Assembly: GCA_965247245.1 (NCBI GenBank)
Contig: CBDFGV010000003.1
Span: 2,790,001 to 2,854,000, forward strand
Length of the DNA: 64,000 bases
DNA from: Tectiglobus sp965247245
Lineage (GTDB): Bacteria > Pseudomonadota > Alphaproteobacteria > Rhizobiales > Hyphomicrobiaceae
Direction of reading: 5' to 3'
Made by a program: the position numbers and the translations under genes. How positions within the stretch are numbered: position 1 is the stretch's first letter; each line of letters opens with the position of its first letter. The notes below the pieces were generated by a model. It saw only the letters and a list, made by a program, of their open reading frames with translations, ran no database searches and was not told the origin of the DNA. Below are positions 43,147 through 56,326 of the stretch, one piece after another.

Positions 43147-44982
43147 ATGTCTGATACAGGTTCAACAAAGAACGGCTCTTTTGTTGACAACCTGCCTAAG
43201 ATCTACGGGATGTATACGGGCGGATTTATCGTCTTCATCCTCCTAATGGCAGTGTTGGAACAACTCGGAGTCGACGCGGCAACAATCGGTATTCTGTTCG
43301 TCGCTTTCACAATCTTCATTTATGCCGCCATTGGCTGGCTATCACGCACCATGCAGGTCGATGCTTACTACGTCGCCGGCCGCCAGGTGCCACCGGTATT
43401 CAACGGAATGGCAACAGCCGCCGACTGGATGTCCGGTGCTTCGTTCGTCGCCCTAGCCGGAGGTATCTACTTTGGTGGACACGGCTATCTTGCCTTCGTG
43501 GTGGGCTGGACCGGTGGTTATGTGCTCGTCAACTCGTTGATGGCGCCATATCTGCGCAAGTTCGGCTGCTATACGGTTCCTGACTTCATCGGGACACGTT
43601 ACGGCGGCAACACGGCACGCCTGTGCGCGGTGATCATTCTCGTCATCGCATCGTTCACCTACGTGACAGCACAGATCAACGCGACTGGCACAATCGCTGC
43701 TCGCGCGCTTCAGATTCCGTTCGAGGTTGGCGTCTGGTTCGGCCTCCTTGGCATCCTGTTGTGCTCGATGCTGGGTGGTATGCGGGCTGTGACCTGGACG
43801 CAGGTGGCACAGTACATCGTGCTTATCATCGCCTACCTCGTTCCAGTGATCTGGATGTCCAACAAGCAGAACTTCGGCATCATTCCGCACTTCTCATACG
43901 GTGACGCCGTTGCTCGAATTGCGGAACTAGAGGGACAGCTGAATGTCGGCGCAAAGCCCGCTGAATCATTTGCTGGTCTTAAGGTTCTGACAAACCTCCA
44001 CAACGCACCGGGTGAGCCAGGCTCTATGGCGAGCTGGAAGTTCGTGACGCTGGCGCTATGCATGATGGCGGGTACGGCATCACTGCCGCACATTCTGATG
44101 CGCTACTTCACGACACCTTCGGTGCGTGCAGCGCGGAAGTCCGTGGCATGGTCGCTGTTTTTCATCTTCCTGCTGTACTTCACAGCACCAGCGCTTGCGA
44201 CTTTGACCAAATTGCAGCTTCTGGATCCAAACCTGCCAACAGCGATTATCGGCAAGTCGTTCCAGGAAGTGAGCAACCTGGACTGGGTCAAGAACTGGTC
44301 GAATGTCGGCTTCTTGAAGATTGTCGACAGTAATGGCAACGGCGTACTAGATATCAACGAGTTCTACATGCGCACCGGCATCGTCGTGCTGGCGACGCCA
44401 GAAATCGCCGGTCTGCCCTACGTAATCTCCGGCCTCGTCGCCGCCGGTGGTATGGCTGCTGCTATGTCGACCGCTGACGGCCTCCTGCTGGCGATCGCGA
44501 ACGCGCTCAGCCATGATCTCTACTACAAGATCATCGACCCGAAAGCAGAAACCCGCACACGCCTCGTGGTTGCACGCATTCTGCTTGTCATCATCGGTGC
44601 GGCTGGTGCGGCCGTCGCGAGTATGAAGTTGACCGGTATTCTGGGCGCTGTCGCCTGGGCCTTCTGCTTCGCTTGCTCCGGCTTGTTCTTCCCGCTGGTC
44701 CTTGGTGTCTGGTGGAAACGAGCGAACGCGGCCGGCGCCATAGCTGGGATGGTTTTCGGCTTTGCTGCCGGTACGATCTACCTCTACCTGATCTACAACA
44801 AGATCATCGATCCGGTCTGGGGTCTTGATGGCCTGCGCTTCGGTATCATCGGTATGCCGGTCAGTCTGGTTGCCATGGTCGTCGTCAGCTTGATGACTGA
44901 GGCACCTGATCAGGAAACCCAGGATATGGTCGATCGCGTTCGCATTCCGTCCGGTGAGACGATCCTTGATCAGTCGCACTAA
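43147..44982 (+). CDS. Sodium:solute symporter large subunit (SSS family, VC_2705 type) with EF-hand insertion
   Basis: 611 residues with about 13 membrane helices. SSS motifs include AGRQVPPVFNGMATAADWMSGASF near 77-100 and LPHILMRYFTTPSVRAARKS near 313-332. A loop between helices (about 355-415) contains DSNGNGVLDINE at residues 394-405, which matches the 12-residue calcium-binding EF-hand loop at every ligand position (D1, N3, N5, G6, D9, E12). The transporter probably takes up an organic acid such as acetate with sodium. AAGGA lies seven bases before the ATG at 43147. A strong terminator follows. Confidence 0.92.
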   Translation: MSDTGSTKNGSFVDNLPKIYGMYTGGFIVFILLMAVLEQLGVDAATIGILFVAFTIFIYAAIGWLSRTMQVDAYYVAGRQVPPVFNGMATAADWMSGASFVALAGGIYFGGHGYLAFVVGWTGGYVLVNSLMAPYLRKFGCYTVPDFIGTRYGGNTARLCAVIILVIASFTYVTAQINATGTIAARALQIPFEVGVWFGLLGILLCSMLGGMRAVTWTQVAQYIVLIIAYLVPVIWMSNKQNFGIIPHFSYGDAVARIAELEGQLNVGAKPAESFAGLKVLTNLHNAPGEPGSMASWKFVTLALCMMAGTASLPHILMRYFTTPSVRAARKSVAWSLFFIFLLYFTAPALATLTKLQLLDPNLPTAIIGKSFQEVSNLDWVKNWSNVGFLKIVDSNGNGVLDINEFYMRTGIVVLATPEIAGLPYVISGLVAAGGMAAAMSTADGLLLAIANALSHDLYYKIIDPKAETRTRLVVARILLVIIGAAGAAVASMKLTGILGAVAWAFCFACSGLFFPLVLGVWWKRANAAGAIAGMVFGFAAGTIYLYLIYNKIIDPVWGLDGLRFGIIGMPVSLVAMVVVSLMTEAPDQETQDMVDRVRIPSGETILDQSH

Positions 44983-45011
44983 ACGCGATCTAATCGCATA
45001 GCAAACTCTTG

Positions 45012-45040
45012 TCCGGGGGCGGTCCACCGCCCCCGGATTT
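45012..45040 (+). terminator. Rho-independent terminator of the symporter operon
   Basis: A perfect 11-bp GC-rich stem (TCCGGGGGCGG pairing with CCGCCCCCGGA) with loop TCCA, followed by TTT. It lies 29 bases after the symporter stop. Confidence 0.82.
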
Positions 45041-45075
45041 CTGCGCGAACAACAGCCAACCAGCGAGCAGCACAA

Positions 45076-45420
45076 ATGACTTCCGCGTTCCCGATCTGGG
45101 TCATCGCCATCGACTACATACTTGGCATGATCATGTGGACTTTGATCGGACGCGCAGCCATGAACCTGTTTTTGCCGGAGGACTCTGACTTCTTCTTCAT
45201 GAAGTTTTTCGTGCGCTCGACAAACCCGATTATCAGGGTCTTTAAACCTGTGACGCCTAGCTTCCTAATCGAGCCACTCATTCCACTATTTGTAGCTTGG
45301 TTCTTCTACATGTTCCGGTTCTACGTCATGCCCTGGCTGCTCGGTTATTCGGTCATGGGCATGCTGTCGTTTCCACTCGAAGGCGAAATTGCGCGCGGTC
45401 TGTATCACACCTTCAATTAG
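45076..45420 (+). CDS. YggT-like membrane protein
   Basis: 114 residues with two to three membrane helices. The pattern DYILGMIMWTLIGRAAMNLFLP, then RSTNPIIRVFKPVTPSFLIEPLIPLFVAWFFYMFRFYVMPWLL, resembles half of a YggT domain, in which TNPIxRxFxPVTP is the conserved segment. YggT proteins are poorly characterised membrane proteins linked to osmotic stress and division. It follows the symporter after a terminator, so it either has its own promoter or relies on read-through. Confidence 0.68.
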   Translation: MTSAFPIWVIAIDYILGMIMWTLIGRAAMNLFLPEDSDFFFMKFFVRSTNPIIRVFKPVTPSFLIEPLIPLFVAWFFYMFRFYVMPWLLGYSVMGMLSFPLEGEIARGLYHTFN

Positions 45421-45475
45421 GTGTTTTGTGCGTTGCAAATTGTTCGGGGAATGGAATTGCGATGACTGTTATTAA

Positions 45476-45496
45476 CTGCCGGCACTAGGCCGGCAG
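45476..45496. terminator. Hairpin between convergent genes, possible terminator
   Basis: A perfect 8-bp stem (CTGCCGGC pairing with GCCGGCAG) with loop ACTAG, between the YggT-like gene and the small Cys protein gene on the opposite strand. On the minus strand TTAATAA follows; there is no long T-run. Confidence 0.45.
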
Positions 45497-45518
45497 AGAC
45501 ATCGTAAAATGCGTTGAG

Positions 45519-45788
45519 TTACTTGCAAGCCTTCTGGCTTGCCGTGCACTTCGCAATAAGTGGATTGTTGTCACACTTTGTCTTGACGCTGCCATGCGCC
45601 GTCATCCCTTTCGCGAGGATCGAGGTCGCAACGGAGGCCTGGGCCGCGACAGCTGCAAGTGGTGTCGTCAGCATCGTTACGGTTGAGCTAACCTTCGAGC
45701 ACTTGTGGCCAGCAGCAAATGCCGGAGCAGACATCGCCATTGCCCCGGTCAACGCAGTACAAACTGCCAATAGGCGAATTGATTTCAT
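45519..45788 (-). CDS. Small exported cysteine-containing protein
   Basis: 89 residues: signal peptide (about 1-26, ending APAFAAG), then a short mature chain with a hydrophobic Ala/Val/Thr centre and five cysteines or near-regular Lys-Cys pairs (GHKCSKV, KTKCDNN, AKCTASQKACK; four cysteines in all). Disulfides in the periplasm are likely. AGAGGAGG lies eight bases before the ATG at 45788, which decides the start over a longer frame. The function is unknown. Confidence 0.68.
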   Translation of the reverse strand: MKSIRLLAVCTALTGAMAMSAPAFAAGHKCSKVSSTVTMLTTPLAAVAAQASVATSILAKGMTAHGSVKTKCDNNPLIAKCTASQKACK

Positions 45789-45965
45789 TATGTGTACCTC
45801 CTCTACGAGCAGCCCCTCTGCCCACTCGAATAAGGCCACAGAATAAGTCTCCTCACCATCCACTCTCGTGCTTTTACGCCCGAGAGTTGCATCGACAGCA
45901 CGATTAGGGTGAAGGCTGCATAACCGCCCGAGCATCGCATCCGGAATGAGTGGATTTGCCAGTTA

Positions 45966-47075
45966 TTATGTGAGCAAGGCAATCTCATTCGATCTTATTA
46001 AATCGAAATCGATCTCAGCTCCGATACCCGGCGTTTCCGGACAGTGGGCCATTCCATTCTGATCAATCTCGATTTCATTGAGCACACCATATTTGTGCGC
46101 CCCGTGCGGCAGCAATACTTCAAAAAAAGTCGTGTTAATCAGTGAGCACGCGAAATGAAGTTGCGCCATATTATTCAGTGAATTACCACCGTGATGAACC
46201 TCGTAATTCATGTGAAAGGCTTCAGCCAAATGCGCAGTCTTGCTCATGGTCGTCAAACCACCTTTGACAGGAATGTCGCCGCGCAGGGCGTCTGTTGCGC
46301 GTTCCGTGATCCAAGACGCATAAGTCCCGATATCTCCCTGCGGGTACTCCGTCGCAAGAATGGGGATATCAAGCTTGTCCCGTAACTTGACGTAAGAGTA
46401 GATGTCTTCCTCATTGAGTGGGTCTTCGTACCAAAGAAATCCAAGCTCCTCCGCTGCACGACCAACCCGCAGCGCTTCCGCGTAGGAATAGCTCCATGTT
46501 GAATCCAGCATGATGTTGTAATCATCACCCACTGACGACCGGACCGCCTTGCAAACCTTGATATCTTGTGTCGGAACTTGCGGCGGATGAATCTTGTATG
46601 CCTTCCAGCCATCTTCCTTAAATTGCAGAGCCTCTGCCGCGTAGTCCTCTGCACTATCCAGAATCTGGCTTGAAGCATAAGCACCAATCTTGGAGCGCCC
46701 TGCTCCCAGGTACTTGTAAAGCGGCATACCGGCAGCCTTCGCCGCGATATCCCACAGCGCGGTATCGCAAGCGCCCACCGTCCTCAGACCCATGTTGCGC
46801 TGCCGGCCACGCATGGCCTTGTGGAGCGTTTCACGCGCGAGTGGATCCTGTCCCATCAGAACCGGTTTCAAAAATCGGATCAGCGCTCCGGCATCGGTCT
46901 CAGCCGGATTGGTCGCAGAACCAAGAAAGGCATGACCTTCAATGCCTTCGTCCGTCTTGATCGTCAGCAAGCCAAGATTGCTCGACCCGCCCTTGTTCTG
47001 GGAACCGGCGTGATAACGCGTTGGCGGAATGCCTTCCCATGCAAAAAGCTGCAGCTCGACACTATCGATTTTCAT
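45966..47075 (-). CDS. Mandelate racemase/muconate lactonizing enzyme family protein (acid-sugar dehydratase type)
   Basis: 369 residues of the enolase superfamily. The N-terminal capping domain is followed by a TIM barrel with the magnesium ligands D191 (MLDSTWSYSY), E217 (WYEDPL) and E243 (ATEYPQGD). A K-x-H motif, K161 and H163 in AYKIHPP, is at the end of strand two, and HH294-295 in EVHHGGNSLNN follow later. This suggests the mandelate-racemase subgroup, usually dehydratases or racemases for sugar acids; substrate is unknown. It stands alone, with no sugar transporter or dehydrogenase next to it. Confidence 0.86.
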   Translation of the reverse strand: MKIDSVELQLFAWEGIPPTRYHAGSQNKGGSSNLGLLTIKTDEGIEGHAFLGSATNPAETDAGALIRFLKPVLMGQDPLARETLHKAMRGRQRNMGLRTVGACDTALWDIAAKAAGMPLYKYLGAGRSKIGAYASSQILDSAEDYAAEALQFKEDGWKAYKIHPPQVPTQDIKVCKAVRSSVGDDYNIMLDSTWSYSYAEALRVGRAAEELGFLWYEDPLNEEDIYSYVKLRDKLDIPILATEYPQGDIGTYASWITERATDALRGDIPVKGGLTTMSKTAHLAEAFHMNYEVHHGGNSLNNMAQLHFACSLINTTFFEVLLPHGAHKYGVLNEIEIDQNGMAHCPETPGIGAEIDFDLIRSNEIALLT

Positions 47076-47192
47076 CGGAGAACACCGGCAGTTAAGGTTT
47101 CGTGGTACCGGTTAGCCTGACATGTGTTGGCGCAAACGCAAAAGAAGCCAATACAAAATCAGAAATTCGATCCTGTTGCCGGCTGAGAGCCC

Positions 47193-47663
47193 TTAACTCC
47201 AGTGCGAGAATGGCAAGTAAGTGAGATTGCTGTTGTAGTATTTGGGATCCCCGGTCACTTCCGTGCCAATCCAGTCCGGGACAGCAACATCCTGTGCCGC
47301 GTGCTCAAGCTCAATTTCAGCAAGGACTAGGCCGGCATTCGCACCTTCAAAGACGTCGACATCCCAAAGCAGTCCTTCAACCGGCACACTGTATCGAACC
47401 TTTTCGATAGCCGTCCCAACCCCGAGCGGCATCAGCGCCAGTGCATCATCCACTGGTACTGTGTATTCAAACTCCTCGCGAGACAAATCGGTGTTGCTGG
47501 ATTTGATGGTCAATCGTGCCGTTGCGTCGTCAATGACCCGGACACGAATTGATGCCTTGTCCGTGGTTGCGAGATAGACCTGTCGCAAACCACTGGCGTT
47601 GCTGGCATTTTCCCGCCATGCATCCGACCGAACAAGGAATTTTCGCTCAATTTCTAAAGCCAT
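47193..47663 (-). CDS. CYTH-domain triphosphatase / class IV adenylate cyclase-like protein
   Basis: 156 residues. The signature ExExK is present as EIERKFLV at residues 3-10. Charged residues of the triphosphate tunnel follow on alternating strands (RVRVIDDATARLTIKSSN, SREEFEYTVPVDDAL, VDVFEGANAGLVLAEIELE). Family members hydrolyse inorganic triphosphate or thiamine triphosphate, or make cAMP; a triphosphatase is most likely for this short form. The start at 47663 puts the motif in its usual place. Confidence 0.88.
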   Translation of the reverse strand: MALEIERKFLVRSDAWRENASNASGLRQVYLATTDKASIRVRVIDDATARLTIKSSNTDLSREEFEYTVPVDDALALMPLGVGTAIEKVRYSVPVEGLLWDVDVFEGANAGLVLAEIELEHAAQDVAVPDWIGTEVTGDPKYYNSNLTYLPFSHWS

Positions 47664-48248
47664 AGATGCTCTGCCGGCCAAAGTTGTTGTGGATCTGCTC
47701 TTGTTACTCTGCCGAACATAAGACGCACGAGTTTATGACGAACGTTTTCGTGCCGATTGTGGATCCGCAAATAAACATGTGGCCATAGCAATCAGAGCAC
47801 ACCTGGAGACACGGTAGGCCCCAAGAGTCGGGCAAGAGAGCGCATAAAATCTGCTTGCATTACAGCAATTAGGTCAGCTATGCTGTCCTTTGTCGGATTG
47901 CGCCGAATGCACACCAGTTAGTCAGCATTCTGCATCTCTTGTACGAAATCGGGTGAACGAGCAAGTCCGACGTCTAGGCGCTCAGCCATGGAACGTGTGT
48001 CGCAAACGTCTCTGCCCAATGCGGGCGCAAAAGATTTCCCGCCAGAAGATGGGGCTACGACACAACCATAGCACTTTGGACTGAGGCGCACGCGCTGTTT
48101 GGGCACGGTTAGATCTAACCACCGAGTTTGCGCGAGGAAAGAGCACGAAGCCCTTTACGGTCAGTGTGTTCTTTGCTCTTAAGAACGAACTCCGCAGGAT
48201 TTTTCGTGCGGGGAAGGCGAAATACGGACGATGACGAGGCGATCGACG
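47664..48248. other. Long upstream region of gltB
   Basis: About 585 bases between the CYTH gene (minus) and gltB (plus). It contains a perfect 14-base palindrome at 48107-48120 about 130 bases before gltB. Minus-strand open frames in the right part continue into gltB and are not genes. No small RNA or riboswitch could be recognised by eye. Confidence 0.5.
48107..48120. promoter_or_regulatory. Perfect palindrome upstream of gltB, candidate operator
   Basis: GGTTAGATCTAACC is a perfect 14-base palindrome 129 bases before the gltB start, in the region where a nitrogen or amino-acid regulator would be expected to bind. Palindromes of this length do occur by chance at low frequency, so this is only a candidate. 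Confidence 0.4.
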
Positions 48249-52979
<4,731 letters not shown>

Positions 52980-52983
52980 ATCA

Positions 52984-53598
52984 TTGGGTTCGTTGTCATA
53001 CATAAACCAAGCGATCGTCGTCCTCGGGCTTGCGCTAGGGCTATTGCTGGCTTATCGCGCATGGCTTATCCGTGCGGAGATGCAGGACTTGGAGAGCCTC
53101 CTCGCAAGGGGCGATCGCATGGTTCAGATAGCCGATGAGGGCTGGGCTGGCGGCTTCGGCAGCATCAATATGGTCTGTCGCAAGGACAAACAGAGCCATT
53201 TGCTCGTGTCCTGGCGCATGCCTTGTCACTCTGAACCTGGAGCCTGTGCCTATCCAGCGGAAGTCGACAAGTCCTGGCCGGGGTCGAAAACGACCAATGA
53301 TCCAGAACAGGTTCAAAAGGCAGATGCGACCGCCGCAGTTTTGAAGTTCGAAGCTTCGGATGACGAAGTCACACTCGCCTCGGTCAAGTTATCGGACATG
53401 GCGATTGCGCGGCGCGAGCACGGCGAGATCCTGGTCAGCAAACAGTTGAGCGAACGCACGACCAAGGAATTCCTCGACCGCATGGTCAAATCAACCGGCA
53501 AGTTCACCCTCAACATCGGCAGACAGTCTGAATGGTTCTATCTGAACAGTCTTGCCGACACACCAACACGGTTCAAACAGGTCTGCAGCCGCAGCTAG
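52984..53598 (+). CDS. Unknown protein encoded between gltB and gltD
   Basis: About 204 residues, starting at a TTG four bases after the gltB stop. It has one N-terminal membrane helix (about 8-27, AIVVLGLALGLLLAYRAWLI) followed by a soluble part with four cysteines (MVCRKD, WRMPCHSEPGACAYP, KQVCSRS) that is probably periplasmic. Only weak ribosome binding is seen for any of the TTG starts. The position inside the glt operon suggests co-expression with glutamate synthase, but no direct link in function is seen. Confidence 0.62.
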   Translation: MGSLSYINQAIVVLGLALGLLLAYRAWLIRAEMQDLESLLARGDRMVQIADEGWAGGFGSINMVCRKDKQSHLLVSWRMPCHSEPGACAYPAEVDKSWPGSKTTNDPEQVQKADATAAVLKFEASDDEVTLASVKLSDMAIARREHGEILVSKQLSERTTKEFLDRMVKSTGKFTLNIGRQSEWFYLNSLADTPTRFKQVCSRS

Positions 53599-53655
53599 CG
53601 CGGCCATGATCTCAAAACGAAACGACACGGAAACGCACGCATCAGGATTGACACT

Positions 53656-55080
53656 ATGGGCAAGGTAACAGGCTTCCTGGAAATCGAACGCGAAGACCGC
53701 ATTTATCGGCCGGTTGAAGAACGCCTGAAACATTGGGGCGAGTTCGTTGTGCCTCTCGGCGATGAAGGCACGAAAACGCAGGCCGCGCGCTGCATGGACT
53801 GTGGCATTCCCTATTGCCACAACGGTTGCCCGGTGAACAACCAGATCCCGGACTGGAACGATCTCGTCTACAACGGCGACTGGGAACGCGCCGCACGGAA
53901 CCTTCATTCCACGAATAACTTCCCGGAAATCACTGGCCGCATCTGCCCGGCACCGTGCGAAGCTTCATGTACGCTGAACCTTGAAGACGAGCCGGTCACC
54001 ATCAAAACGATCGAATGCGCAATCGCAGACCGCGCGTTCGACGAAGGCTGGATTGCACCGCAGCCTCCTGAGACCAAGACAGGCAAGAAGGTTGCAGTTA
54101 TCGGCTCCGGTCCTGCTGGCATGGCAGCAGCGCAACAGCTCGCGCGCGCTGGTCACGACGTTCATGTCTTTGAGAAGAACGCTTGTCCCGGTGGCCTGAT
54201 GCGCTATGGCATTCCGGACTTCAAAATGGAAAAGCACGTCATCGAACGTCGTGCGGCCCAGATGGAAGCCGAAGGCGTGACGTTCCACTGCAATATTCAT
54301 GTTGGCGTTGATCGTCCAATCGCTGATATTGAAAAAGACCACGACGCCGTGTTGCTGGCCTGCGGATCAGAAAAGCCGCGCGACCTACCGGTCCCTGGCC
54401 GCGAGTTGGCCGGCGTTCACTTCGCGATGGATTTTCTCCCGCAACAGAACCGCCGCGTCTCCGGTGAGCCGATCAGCACGCAAGGCACAGATGAGGTCGC
54501 CAAAGATCGCAATGTTGTCGTCATTGGCGGTGGTGACACCGGCTCCGACTGCATCGGCACATCATTCCGCCACGGTGCCAAGTCAGTCACGCAAATCGAG
54601 ATTATGCCGGCGCCACCCGAGCACGAAGACAAAGAAATGACTTGGCCGCATTGGCCGATGAAAATGCGGACCTCCTCATCTCAGGCCGAGGGTGCCAACC
54701 GTGATTTCGCGGTTATGACGAAGCGCTTTGAAGGTGACGGCAATGGCCGCGTCGCCAAGCTTGTCTGCTGCCGCGTTGATTCCAAGATGCAGGAAGTCGA
54801 AGGTTCCGAGTTCGAGATCGATGCGGATCTTGTTCTTCTGGCCATGGGCTTCACCAATCCGGTTCACGAAGGCATGGTTGAAGATCTTGGGCTGGAACTG
54901 GATGGCCGTGGCAATGTTAAGGCTGACGACCAGGCTTATGAGACGTCGAAGCGGCGGATCTTCACCGCAGGTGATATGCGCCGTGGCCAGTCACTTGTCG
55001 TCTGGGCTATTCGCGAGGGACGACAGGCGGCACACGCAATCGACAAAGCCCTGATGGGTAAGACCGACCTACCCCGTTAG
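53656..55080 (+). CDS. gltD: Glutamate synthase (NADPH) small chain
   Basis: 474 residues. The N-terminal 4Fe-4S region has CMDCGIPYCHNGCPVNN and CPAPCEASC, the FAD site is VAVIGSGPAGMAAAQQLARAGHDVHVFEK, and the NADPH site is VVVIGGGDTGSDCIG; the C-terminal FTAGDMRRGQSLVVWAIREGRQAA closes the FAD domain. It passes electrons from NADPH to the large chain. It is separated from gltB by one small ORF and ends at a strong terminator. Confidence 0.97.
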   Translation: MGKVTGFLEIEREDRIYRPVEERLKHWGEFVVPLGDEGTKTQAARCMDCGIPYCHNGCPVNNQIPDWNDLVYNGDWERAARNLHSTNNFPEITGRICPAPCEASCTLNLEDEPVTIKTIECAIADRAFDEGWIAPQPPETKTGKKVAVIGSGPAGMAAAQQLARAGHDVHVFEKNACPGGLMRYGIPDFKMEKHVIERRAAQMEAEGVTFHCNIHVGVDRPIADIEKDHDAVLLACGSEKPRDLPVPGRELAGVHFAMDFLPQQNRRVSGEPISTQGTDEVAKDRNVVVIGGGDTGSDCIGTSFRHGAKSVTQIEIMPAPPEHEDKEMTWPHWPMKMRTSSSQAEGANRDFAVMTKRFEGDGNGRVAKLVCCRVDSKMQEVEGSEFEIDADLVLLAMGFTNPVHEGMVEDLGLELDGRGNVKADDQAYETSKRRIFTAGDMRRGQSLVVWAIREGRQAAHAIDKALMGKTDLPR

Positions 55081-55108
55081 AAGTTACGCTAGACACCAGA
55101 ATAAAAAG

Positions 55109-55138
55109 AAGGCCGAGCACGCTGCCGTGCTCGGCCTT
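55109..55138. terminator. Bidirectional rho-independent terminator after gltD
   Basis: A perfect 13-bp stem (AAGGCCGAGCACG pairing with CGTGCTCGGCCTT) with loop CTGC. T-rich sequence follows on both strands (TTCTC on the plus, TTCTTTTTAT on the minus), serving gltD and the convergent glutathione transferase gene. Confidence 0.9.
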
Positions 55139-55148
55139 TCTCATTCTT

Positions 55149-56054
55149 TCAGTCGCGCAGACGCTGAGCTGCGCTCCCTTGACTCGCCGCTTCCAACTTG
55201 TCCTGGGTCTTGGTGTCAAAGTCACTGGCGTCATGACGCTCATGCAGCTGGCTCGCAGGATCACCGGCAACACGGTTGACCATCCGGCCACGCTTTACGG
55301 CTGGTCGCTGTGCGATGTCATTCGTCCAACGGTTCACGTGCTCGTACTCCTGAACCTGGAGGAACTCCGCCGAATTATACAACAGGCCCTTTGCCAAAGC
55401 GCCATACCATGGCCAGATCGCCATATCAGCAATCGTGTAGTCCTTACCTGCCATGTACTCATTATTGGCAAGGTGCTTATCCAAGACATCCAGCTGCCGC
55501 TTTGTCTCCATAGCGAAGCGGTCAATAGCGTATTCGATCTTGAACGGCGCATAGGCATAGAAATGACCGAAACCGCCACCCAGATAGGGCGCGCTGCCCA
55601 TCTGCCAGAACAACCAGTTAAATGTCTCAGTTCGCGCATTGATTTCCGTCGGCAGGAACTCGCCAAACTTTTCCGCCAGATAAAGAAGAATTGATGCAGA
55701 CTCAAACACCCTTCGCGGCTCATCTCCGCTGTGATCCATCAGGGCGGGGATCTTGGAATTTGGATTGGCGCCAACAAAACCACTGCTGAACTGATCACCT
55801 TCGCCGATACGGATCAGCCACGCGTCGTATTCAGCGCCGCTATGCCCGAGAGCCAGAAGCTCTTCCAACATAACCGTGACTTTCACGCCATTTGGCGTTG
55901 CAAGGGAATAAAGTTGCAAAGGATGCTTGCCAACGGGCAAATCCTTTTCGTGGGTAGAACCGGAAATAGGACGGTTGATATTGGCAAACTTGCCGCCGCT
56001 CTCCTTGTCCCATTGCCATACGGTTGGTGGCGTATATTCAGGCATTCCGGTCAT
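55149..56054 (-). CDS. Glutathione S-transferase, YghU-type disulfide-bond oxidoreductase
   Basis: 301 residues. The N-terminal extension MPEYTPPTVWQWDKESGGKFANINRPISGSTHEKDLPVGKHPLQLYSLATPNGVKVTVMLEEL is the hallmark of YghU/Nu-class enzymes, then FVGANPNSKIPALMDHSG and FESASILLYLAEKFGEFLP complete the thioredoxin-like domain, with an all-helical C-terminal domain after it. Nu-class enzymes reduce disulfides and peroxides with two glutathiones per site. The start at 56054 is chosen; a GTG at 56099 would add 15 residues. Confidence 0.92.
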   Translation of the reverse strand: MTGMPEYTPPTVWQWDKESGGKFANINRPISGSTHEKDLPVGKHPLQLYSLATPNGVKVTVMLEELLALGHSGAEYDAWLIRIGEGDQFSSGFVGANPNSKIPALMDHSGDEPRRVFESASILLYLAEKFGEFLPTEINARTETFNWLFWQMGSAPYLGGGFGHFYAYAPFKIEYAIDRFAMETKRQLDVLDKHLANNEYMAGKDYTIADMAIWPWYGALAKGLLYNSAEFLQVQEYEHVNRWTNDIAQRPAVKRGRMVNRVAGDPASQLHERHDASDFDTKTQDKLEAASQGSAAQRLRD

Positions 56055-56326
56055 GTTCTTATCCAATTGCTGATTGAGGCGCTCTTCCGACAGTAACACA
56101 AGTACTCAACCCCAAGACTTGTGCAAAGCGGACGCCGAGGCAGGAGGGACGGGGTCTTGCTGTGTATCTAGTCGCAGTTCCGGAATTCGCAACCCATCGC
56201 CAAACACGAATGAGATGAAACGACACCAGTCCAGCGCTGCCGCGTTTGCCAAGCCTTCTCATCCCTGATTGCCCGCAACGTGTTTCACCGGCTATTGTCG
56301 CGCGAAAGCTTCGAGGAGGAAAGCCG

